A DNA stretch of 64,000 bases from Actinospineispora eucalypti (GTDB lineage: Bacteria; Actinomycetota; Actinomycetes; Mycobacteriales; Pseudonocardiaceae), in the NCBI GenBank assembly GCA_014208095.1, contig JACHMT010000005.1, positions 1,240,001 through 1,304,000 of the forward strand, read 5' to 3'. The position numbers and the translations under genes were made by a program. The notes beneath the pieces were generated by a model. That model was not told the origin of the DNA and ran no database searches. It was given only the letters and a program-made list of their open reading frames with translations. Of the stretch, positions 58,158 to 64,000 are shown in pieces; position 1 is the first letter of the stretch, and every line of letters starts with the position of its first letter.

Positions 58158-59666
58158 TTAGAATCTATCAGGTATTAGATTCTGTCGCACCAGGAAGTCC
58201 CGGTCGTCCGGTTCGCCGAGCAGCTCGGCCATGGTGGCGCGGTCGAACGGCCACAGGTCGACGGTGCCTTCCTCGGTGAGGTACCAGGAGTTGCAGCCGG
58301 TGTTCCAGACGGTGGGGCCGAGCGCGGCGGCGACCTGGTCGTTGAACCGGGTGGCGGCCGGTTCGGTGACCTCCACGGTGTCCAGCTCGCGGTCGCGGAA
58401 CCGGGCCAGCCACCGGGCGATGTAGCGGGCGGTCAGCTCGGCGGAGTACTGCAGCGAGATCGAGCCGGTGGGGGAGTTCGGCCCGAGCACGGTGAACAGG
58501 TTGGGGAAGCCCGGGATGGCGGTCATGCGGTAGGCGCGCGGCCCCTTGGCCCAAGCCTCGTCGATGGTGAGCCCGTCGCGGCCGCGCAGGTTCATCGGGC
58601 GCATGTAGTTGTGCGCCTGGAAGCCGGTGGCCAGCACGATCAGGTCGACGTCGTGCTCCCGGCCGTCGGCGGTGCGTATGCCGCGCGGGGTGACCCGTTC
58701 GATCGGCGCCTCGACCAGCTCGGCATTGCCCGCCCGGATGGCCCGGTAGTAGGTGTTGGAGAGCACCTGCCGCTTGCACAGCGGCTGGTAGTCGGGGGTC
58801 AGCCGGCGGCGCAGCTCCGGCTCGGGCACCTGCCGGCGCAGGCACCAGCGCGCGTACTCCTGGGCCAACCGGCGCCGCCAGCTCGGCCGGGTGGTGATGT
58901 CGGCCAGGATGCCCGAGGCCCACAGCAGGACGTCGTAGAGCGCGCGGTGGGCCGCCGGTGGCACCTTGTCGAGGAGCGCGCTGACCACCGCCGGCTGGCG
59001 CAGGCCCATCGGAGCCCACATCACCCACTGCGGCGTCCGCACGAAATGGGCCAGGTGGGAGGCCTCGGGCTGCAGCGCGGATACGATCTGCACGCCGGTG
59101 GAGCCGGTGCCGATGACGGCGATGCGCCGGTCGCGCATGGTGACGTCCTCGGGCCAGCGGGCGGTGTGCACCACCCGGCCGGCGAAGGTGTCCAGGCCGG
59201 GGATGTCCGGGGTGAACGGGTGGTGCAGCACCCCGGTGGCGGCGATGAGGAAGTCGGCCTCGAGGGTGGAGCCGTCGGCCACGGAGATCCGCCAGCCCGC
59301 CCCGGTGAACTCCGCGCCGACGACCTCGGCGCCCAGCCGCAGGTGGCGGGCGAGGTCGAGCCGGTCGACCACGTCGCGCAGGTACCGCTGGATCTCCTCG
59401 CCCGGCGCGAACACCCGCGACCAGTCCGGCTTCGGCGCGAAGGAGAACTGGTACATCTGCGAGGGGACGTCGCAGGTCAGGCCCGGGTAGCGGTTCCAGT
59501 GCCAGACCCCGCCGACGTCGGTGCCCTTCTCCAGCACGGTGAGGTCGGTGAACCCGGCCTCGCGCAGCGTCGCCGCGGTGGCGATGCCGGCGACTCCCGC
59601 GCCGATGATGACGACCTTGGGTTCACGCCCGCCCATGTGCCCGCCTTCCAGGTTCGACCGGTTCAT
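58158..59666 (-). CDS. Flavin-containing Baeyer-Villiger-type monooxygenase
   Basis: A 502-residue class B monooxygenase. The FAD loop is VVIIGAGVAGIATAATLRE and the NADPH loop is IAVIGTGSTGVQIV; between them FAGRVVHTARWPED matches the Baeyer-Villiger fingerprint FxGxxxHxxxWP. It inserts oxygen next to a ketone or oxidises a related group. ATG 59666 overlaps the stop of the TetR gene (ATGA); ATG 59636 also has a good ribosome site. The TetR operator upstream probably controls the pair. Confidence 0.88.
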   Translation of the reverse strand: MNRSNLEGGHMGGREPKVVIIGAGVAGIATAATLREAGFTDLTVLEKGTDVGGVWHWNRYPGLTCDVPSQMYQFSFAPKPDWSRVFAPGEEIQRYLRDVVDRLDLARHLRLGAEVVGAEFTGAGWRISVADGSTLEADFLIAATGVLHHPFTPDIPGLDTFAGRVVHTARWPEDVTMRDRRIAVIGTGSTGVQIVSALQPEASHLAHFVRTPQWVMWAPMGLRQPAVVSALLDKVPPAAHRALYDVLLWASGILADITTRPSWRRRLAQEYARWCLRRQVPEPELRRRLTPDYQPLCKRQVLSNTYYRAIRAGNAELVEAPIERVTPRGIRTADGREHDVDLIVLATGFQAHNYMRPMNLRGRDGLTIDEAWAKGPRAYRMTAIPGFPNLFTVLGPNSPTGSISLQYSAELTARYIARWLARFRDRELDTVEVTEPAATRFNDQVAAALGPTVWNTGCNSWYLTEEGTVDLWPFDRATMAELLGEPDDRDFLVRQNLIPDRF

Positions 59667-60265
59667 CCGGGGGTCCTCTCGGTGATCAGGCCGCGGACGA
59701 AGGTGCGGGCCGCGAACCGGACCGCGGCGTCCCAGCTCTGCCGGTGCAGCGAATGCCGGGGGCCGGTGAAGTGGTCGGCCAGGCCGGTCACCGTCGACCA
59801 CATCAGCACCAGGCTCAGCTCCGGCTCCTCGGCGCCGCATTGGTCGACGATCGCCCGCAGCGCAGCCAGCAGCCGTCGGGCGGAGGTGGCCAGTTGCACC
59901 CCGACCTCCGGCTCGAAGTCGGCGAGCCGGTCCACCGCGGTGAGGATGTCGAGTTCCTTGCCGAACTCCGCGTACACGTCCCGATAGGCCGTGGCGACCA
60001 GCACGAACAGCTCTTCGAGGTCGTTCGTCCGGGCCAGGACGGGCTCCAGCTCGACCAGCATCCGGTCCAGCCGCTCGCCGTACATCGCCGCGTACAGCGA
60101 CTCCTTGGTGGCGAAGTAGGTGTACACCGTGCCCAGCCCGATGCCGGCCCGCCGCGCGACCTCCCGCATCCGCGGGGCGGCCATGCCCTTTTCGCGGAGC
60201 AGTGCCCGGCCCGCATCCAGGATGTCGCGGCGCCGCGTCTCGCGGTCACCCCACCGTGTCGCCAT
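59663..60265 (-). CDS. TetR-family regulator of the monooxygenase
   Basis: A 200-residue repressor with HTH PRMREVARRAGIGLGTVYTYF followed by ATKESLYAAMY. ATG 60265 begins the conserved part. A 36-base palindrome starts 9 bases before the gene. It overlaps the monooxygenase gene, so it controls that gene as an autoregulated operon; it may also control the divergent LLM oxidoreductase. Confidence 0.87.
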   Translation of the reverse strand: MATRWGDRETRRRDILDAGRALLREKGMAAPRMREVARRAGIGLGTVYTYFATKESLYAAMYGERLDRMLVELEPVLARTNDLEELFVLVATAYRDVYAEFGKELDILTAVDRLADFEPEVGVQLATSARRLLAALRAIVDQCGAEEPELSLVLMWSTVTGLADHFTGPRHSLHRQSWDAAVRFAARTFVRGLITERTPG

Positions 60266-60273
60266 CGAACACC

Positions 60274-60309
60274 AATCTGAACGACGTTCATATGAACACA
60301 GTTCAGATT
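60274..60309. promoter_or_regulatory. 36-base palindromic TetR operator
   Basis: Outer arms AATCTGAAC (60274-60282) and GTTCAGATT (60301-60309) enclose the perfect palindrome GTTCATATGAAC (60286-60297), both centred on 60291.5. This is an ideal site for one or two TetR dimers. Confidence 0.75.
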
Positions 60310-60474
60310 GCGGCAACGGTGACCGGTTTGTCAATAACGCGGGTCACGGGCCTGGGGCCCGTCTTCGGCGGAACTGAAGATCCGCTAAAATCTGGCACCT
60401 TGCCCGCGGGGCAACGGGGGAAGCGCGCCGCGTTGGCCGCCGCGATCACTGGTCCACGGCGAGGAGGCCGTCTC

Positions 60475-61464
60475 ATGAAGCTCGCTCTCTACCTGCCGAA
60501 CTTCCGAACCAAGGTGACCGTCAAGGAGCTCGAGGACCTCACCGATCTCGCCGAGGAGCTGGACTTCGACTCGGTCTGGACGCTCGACCGGGTCATCGTC
60601 CCGGAGTCCAGCGACCGCGGCGAGATGCAGTTCCCGTTCGGCATGATGCAGGAGATGCCGCGCGGCCTGCCGGTGTCCTCGCGCGGCGAGTTCCTGCAGG
60701 GCATGCCGCTGATCCCCTGGCTGGCCGCGAAGACCAGCAAGGTGCGGATCGGCATGAGCATCATCGACACGCCGTACCGCTCCCCGGGCGTGCTGGCGGC
60801 CGAGCTGGCCACCATCGACCACCTCTCGAACGGCCGGCTCAACGTCGCCGTCGGCGCCGGCTGGATGCCCGAGGAGTTCGCCGCCTGCAGCGCCACCCAC
60901 ATCTTCCCGAAGCGGCACAAGCACGTGCGCGAGACGATCGAGATCATGCAGGGCATCTGGACGAACGACCTCTTCGAGTACCACGGCGAGTTCGCCGACT
61001 TCGAGCTGGCCGGGTTCGGGGCCAAGCCCGTGCAGAAGCCGCACCCGCCGATCTTCTTCAGCGGGCTCAAGGACGCGAAACGCGCGGCGAACCGCGTCGC
61101 CAAGTACGGCCTCTCGGGCTGGATCGGGATCCAGGACACCCCCGAGGAGCTCCAGCAGTGGCGCGGCGCCATCGAGCGAGAGCTGGCGGAGCTCGACACC
61201 TCCCGCTCGATCGACGACCTCGAGATCAGCAGCATGCTCTGGTTCGTGATCACCGACCAGGACGTCGACCAGACCCCGAACGGCAAGCTCACCAACCTGA
61301 TGGTGGGAAGCGCCGGCCAGATCACCGACAACCTCAAGCGCTACAAGGAAGCCGGCCTGACCATGCCGCTGCTCTGGCCGCCGTTCCAGGACGTGCCGGT
61401 GGCCAAGACGCTGGACGACCTCAAGCGCCTCAAGGAGGAGATCCTGCCCAAGGTCGAGGGGTAG
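60475..61464 (+). CDS. LLM-class F420-dependent oxidoreductase
   Basis: A 329-residue luciferase-like TIM barrel that probably uses F420. It has LYLPNFRTKVTVKELEDLTD at the start, VAVGAGWMPEEFAA in the cofactor region and PPIFFSG later. ATG 60475 follows GAGGAGG (60461-60467). It is divergent from the TetR-monooxygenase operon across a gap that holds the 36-base operator, so both may be induced together. Substrate unknown. Confidence 0.88.
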   Translation: MKLALYLPNFRTKVTVKELEDLTDLAEELDFDSVWTLDRVIVPESSDRGEMQFPFGMMQEMPRGLPVSSRGEFLQGMPLIPWLAAKTSKVRIGMSIIDTPYRSPGVLAAELATIDHLSNGRLNVAVGAGWMPEEFAACSATHIFPKRHKHVRETIEIMQGIWTNDLFEYHGEFADFELAGFGAKPVQKPHPPIFFSGLKDAKRAANRVAKYGLSGWIGIQDTPEELQQWRGAIERELAELDTSRSIDDLEISSMLWFVITDQDVDQTPNGKLTNLMVGSAGQITDNLKRYKEAGLTMPLLWPPFQDVPVAKTLDDLKRLKEEILPKVEG

Positions 61465-61467
61465 ATC

Positions 61468-62328
61468 TCACTGGCGGGGCGGCGGGTGGAGCTGCTCGAA
61501 CTCGTCGGCGGCGGTGCGCTGCATCCGGGTGGGTAGCAGCCGCTCGTCCTGCCCGGACTCGGGGTCGTTGAGGCCCAGGGCCACGGCGCGCCGGATCTGC
61601 TCGCGGTTGTCCCGCACCACCGACGCGAAGAAGTCGTCGATGCGCGGGTCGTGCAGCACCTCCAGCACGACCCGGAACGCGGTGTCGATCACCGCCTGGA
61701 CGATCTCGCCGTGGAAGGGCACGCGCCTGAGCAGGCCCAGCTGCTCGTCCGCGGTGATCTTCTCGCGGATGATCGCGCGCAGCTCGTCGCGGTTCTCGTC
61801 CAGCGACTTGGCCAGGTTGTCCGGGTAGTTGCCGGTCTCCAGCACCTTGACCACCTCGTCGAGCACGGCGAGGGTGATCGGCCGCTTGATCGCCTGCACG
61901 ATCGGCTCGGAGAACCGGTCCACCATCCGGTAGAAGAACTGCTCGCCGATCGCCCGGTCGATCGCCCGCCCCACCCGCACCAGCAACAACACGGTGGCCA
62001 CGAAGTGGTGGGGCGCGATCGCCGGGTGTGCCGCCGGCAGCACCGCGACCATCTCGTACCAGTTGCGCTTGAGGAAGTTCCGGCGCCAACCCACCTTGCG
62101 CCAGCGCCGCAGGAAGTCGATGGCGAAGACCGCGCTCACCGCGCAGTCGGCCACGAAGATCCACAGGCCTACCCGGGGGTCCGGCGGGCTGAGCACCATG
62201 AACCCGAGCAGGCCGACCGAGATCACGGCGAGCGCGAGCATCACCCAGTCGTCGGCGCGCACGTTGCCGGGCAGGACGCCGCTGTTGAGCTGCGGCGACC
62301 AGCCGGACGGGTCGCGGGTGGTGGCCAT
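61468..62328 (-). CDS. Voltage-sensor-like membrane protein without a pore
   Basis: A 286-residue membrane protein. Helices at about 27-47 and 54-72 are followed by a basic stretch (RRWRKVGWRRNFLKRNW), a helix beginning YEMVAVLPA and an S4-like helix with R118, R121 and R125. This resembles the voltage-sensing half of a potassium channel, but no TVGYG-type selectivity filter is present. The C-terminal 150 residues are soluble and helical. A sensor or proton-conducting role is possible; the gene is not in an operon. Confidence 0.5.
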   Translation of the reverse strand: MATTRDPSGWSPQLNSGVLPGNVRADDWVMLALAVISVGLLGFMVLSPPDPRVGLWIFVADCAVSAVFAIDFLRRWRKVGWRRNFLKRNWYEMVAVLPAAHPAIAPHHFVATVLLLVRVGRAIDRAIGEQFFYRMVDRFSEPIVQAIKRPITLAVLDEVVKVLETGNYPDNLAKSLDENRDELRAIIREKITADEQLGLLRRVPFHGEIVQAVIDTAFRVVLEVLHDPRIDDFFASVVRDNREQIRRAVALGLNDPESGQDERLLPTRMQRTAADEFEQLHPPPRQ

Positions 62329-62395
62329 GGCGGCCTCCCAACTGGTCGGATGGAAGTGCGATCATGGCACGCTGGCCGGCGCGGGTTCAGGCGCC

Positions 62396-63424
62396 TCAGA
62401 GCGTCCGCAGGCCGCCGATGCCCAGGGACTGGTCGGCGGAGTGGGCCGGACCCGGCCCGGGGGAGGGTGCACCGGAGGTGGGCGTGGCGGAGCGGTCCGG
62501 CGGGTCGTCGAGGAAGTCGGCGGTCGGCACGTAGAACAGGCCGCCGGTCACCGGGGTGGAGAAGTCCAGGATGCGGTCGTGGTTCCCCGGCGGGTCCCCG
62601 ATGAACATGTTCGTGAGCATCCGCTCGATCACTTCGGGAGTCCGGGCGTAGCCGATGAAGTAGGTGCCGAACTCCTGCGCCCCGGGACGCCCGAACGGCA
62701 TGTTGTCCCGCAGGATCTGCCGCTCGGTGCCGTCGTCGTCCACGATCGTGGTGAGCGCGGTGTGCGAGTTGGACGGCTTGGCGTCGTCGGGCAGCTCGAT
62801 GTCGCTGAGCTTGGTGCGCCCGATCGCCCGTTCCTGTTCCTCGACCGGCAGGGCGTTCCACGCGGTCAGGTCGTGGAGGTACTTCTGCACGATCACGTAG
62901 CTTCCGCCGGCGAACTCCGGATCCTCGTCGCCGACCAGCACCGCCGCGTCCGCCGCCGCGCCGCTGGGGTTCTCCGTCCCGTCCACGAACCCGAGCAGGT
63001 CCCGTTCGTCGAAGTACTTGAACCCGTGCACCTCGTCGACCACCTCGGTGCGGCCGACCAGCCGGTTCATCAGCTGCCCGGCCAGCTCGAAGCACAGGTC
63101 CATGCGGTGGGCCCGCAGGTGGAGCAGCAGGTCCCCGGGAGTGGCCACGGCGACGTGCTCGGCCCCCGCGACCTCCTGGAACGGGTGCAGGCGCGACGGG
63201 CGGGGCCCGGCGAACAGCCGGTCCCAGAGCTCGGAGCCGATGCCCACCACGCAGGTGAGCTCGCCCGCCGGGATGCGGAAGCCCACCGACCGGGTCAACC
63301 CGGCGACATCGGTCAGCAGGTCACGGACCTCGTCCTCGGCGCCCTCGCGCACGGTGAGCACCAGGAAGATCGCGGTCTCGGTCAAGGGGGTGAGAACGCC
63401 CTGCGGCTGGATCGGGTTGGCCAT
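62396..63424 (-). CDS. DyP-type heme peroxidase with encapsulin cargo-loading tail
   Basis: A 342-residue dye-decolorising peroxidase. The distal Asp is in the GxxDG motif (GFVDGTENP), the proximal heme His in PSNSHTAL and the distal Arg in ILRDNMPFG. After a disordered Pro/Ser tail the protein ends SLGIGGLRTL, which matches the C-terminal peptide (LGIGSL-type) that loads DyP into family 1 encapsulins. The usual encapsulin gene is not next to it: downstream lies the voltage-sensor-like gene, upstream DUF5709. It is a soluble enzyme that should be packed inside a shell encoded elsewhere. Confidence 0.9.
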   Translation of the reverse strand: MANPIQPQGVLTPLTETAIFLVLTVREGAEDEVRDLLTDVAGLTRSVGFRIPAGELTCVVGIGSELWDRLFAGPRPSRLHPFQEVAGAEHVAVATPGDLLLHLRAHRMDLCFELAGQLMNRLVGRTEVVDEVHGFKYFDERDLLGFVDGTENPSGAAADAAVLVGDEDPEFAGGSYVIVQKYLHDLTAWNALPVEEQERAIGRTKLSDIELPDDAKPSNSHTALTTIVDDDGTERQILRDNMPFGRPGAQEFGTYFIGYARTPEVIERMLTNMFIGDPPGNHDRILDFSTPVTGGLFYVPTADFLDDPPDRSATPTSGAPSPGPGPAHSADQSLGIGGLRTL

Positions 63425-63517
63425 ACTCCGCCCTCATTCCCTCCGATTGCCCCGCCCGCACGTGGGTACGCCCCCGGGAACAGTACATCGATCTTCGAGC
63501 GGAGGGAGAGGCGACAG

Positions 63518-63754
63518 ATGGCCGACGAAATGCCGCCGGACCAGGTCGAACGGGACGGGGCCGCGCTGAGCGGCGCGGAAGACCTCGATGAGGACCAGCT
63601 CCAGGTCGACCCGCTGGAGGAGGGCGTGGAACCGCCGGAGGGGTGGTCCGGGGTGGACAAGCCCGGCATGACCGCCGCCGAGCAGGCCGAGGACCGGCCC
63701 CTGGACGAGCGGCTGGCCGAGGAGGAACCCGACGTCGAGGCCGGACCGGGCTGA
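63518..63754 (+). CDS. Small acidic DUF5709-like protein
   Basis: A 78-residue, very acidic, probably disordered protein (QLQVDPLEEGVEPPEGWSG, then TAAEQAEDRPLDERLAEEEP). It follows the pattern of DUF5709, a small actinobacterial family of unknown role. ATG 63518 follows GGAGGGAGAGG. It is divergent from the DyP gene. Confidence 0.75.
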   Translation: MADEMPPDQVERDGAALSGAEDLDEDQLQVDPLEEGVEPPEGWSGVDKPGMTAAEQAEDRPLDERLAEEEPDVEAGPG

Positions 63755-63775
63755 GCGCGCGGTGTCCTCCTGGCT

Positions 63776-63797
63776 CGGGCCGGTCGCGCCCGGCCCG
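63776..63797. terminator. Bidirectional terminator hairpin
   Basis: Perfect arms CGGGCCGG (63776-63783) and CCGGCCCG (63790-63797) with a 6-base loop lie between the convergent DUF5709 and DedA genes. Confidence 0.6.
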
Positions 63798-63800
63798 TGG

Positions 63801-64000
63801 TCAGGCGGCCCGGCGCTTTCGCCATACCCACCGGCCGACCAGAGCCAGAACGAGCAGGCCGAGGGCGACGAGCAGGTACAGCTGGTAGGTCACGATCGCG
63901 TCGTAGACGATCTCGATGTGGTTGCCGGCGAGGAACCCGACGGTGACGCAGGCCGCGACCCAGACCGCCGCGCCGGCGGCGTTGGCCGCCAGGAAACGCA
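63801..64000 (-). CDS. DedA-family membrane protein, C-terminal end (partial)
   Basis: The last 65 residues of a gene that continues beyond the window; stop at 63801-63803. RFLAANAAGAAVWVAACVTVG is the conserved end of DedA/SNARE-associated proteins, followed by a final transmembrane helix (LYLLVALGLLVLALVG) and a basic tail. DedA proteins act as lipid scramblases or in membrane homeostasis. It is convergent with DUF5709. Confidence 0.75.
   Translation of the reverse strand, partial: RFLAANAAGAAVWVAACVTVGFLAGNHIEIVYDAIVTYQLYLLVALGLLVLALVGRWVWRKRRAA

Noticed and set aside
1..64000. tRNA, rRNA, riboswitch or insertion sequence
   Set aside because: I saw no cloverleaf, conserved rRNA block, known riboswitch core, transposase or terminal repeats with target duplications; small RNAs cannot be excluded by eye.

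Overview
The window is 64 kb of very GC-rich DNA with dense genes, many GTG starts, frequent 4-base ATGA/GTGA gene overlaps, F420-type LLM oxidoreductases, a SARP-like regulator, a DUF5709-type protein and many TetR regulators. This is typical of a filamentous actinomycete; Pseudonocardiales (Amycolatopsis-like) is my best guess from overall style, not a proven placement. There is no rRNA, tRNA, CRISPR array, transposase or prophage. It reads as accessory chromosome: small catabolic or regulatory cassettes, each with its own regulator.

Layout. 0-2.6 kb: end of a GntR/FCD regulator and a three-gene ring-cleavage-type catabolic set (ACMSD-like amidohydrolase, possible 2-aminomuconate deaminase-like protein, cupin). 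2.6-3.8 kb: serine-hydrolase lipoprotein. 3.9-7.6 kb: an overlapping operon of subtilisin-like protease, trypsin-like protease and DNA/RNA endonuclease, none with a signal peptide. 7.8-13.8 kb: small SARP-like activator, NNPGNL lysozyme-like protein, and a giant AAA-GAF-nucleotide cyclase preceded by an 11-codon leader peptide and an array of GAGACGC heptamers. 14-21.6 kb: the most unusual locus, a Crp-type regulator followed by seven genes that all overlap: an HK97/encapsulin-like shell candidate, an isoprenyl diphosphate synthase, two small helical proteins, an AttH/CrtC-like protein, an SCP2-like protein and a phytoene-desaturase-like flavoenzyme with a long proline-rich tail.

21.7-30.5 kb: quinone reductase, methyltransferase with an iron-box-like site, several TetR regulators with visible operators, DUF3237 protein, amidohydrolase, His-rich exported protein, an inverted array of 22-bp repeats, two tiny proteins, an AraC regulator and an EamA transporter. 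30.4-33.8 kb: amino acid dehydrogenase plus 2-oxo acid decarboxylase with a divergent Lrp regulator. 33.8-36.7 kb: frameshifted LLM oxidoreductase, EamA exporter, LysR. 36.6-43.6 kb: amidohydrolase and a complete polyamine-type ABC importer with an amine oxidase and an XRE-cupin regulator. 43.7-48.9 kb: hydrolase, acyl-CoA ligase, TetR, acyl-CoA dehydrogenase with paired operators, VOC protein. 48.9-55.9 kb: C-S lyase/aminotransferase with amino acid permease and LysR, a membrane protein, a decayed PEP-utilising enzyme, MocR regulator and DJ-1/PfpI protein. 56-57.1 kb: a cobalt-type nitrile hydratase with its beta subunit split into two genes. 57.1-64 kb: TetR and SnoaL-like protein, Baeyer-Villiger monooxygenase with TetR, LLM oxidoreductase, voltage-sensor-like protein, a DyP peroxidase carrying an encapsulin cargo peptide, a DUF5709-like protein and the end of a DedA protein.

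Two independent signals point to protein nanocompartments: the shell-like gene fused by overlap to an isoprenoid operon, and the DyP peroxidase with a cargo-loading tail but no encapsulin gene beside it. A hairpin element of about 70 bases recurs in two convergent gene gaps 31 kb apart. Product names rest on motifs read by eye; no database search was possible.
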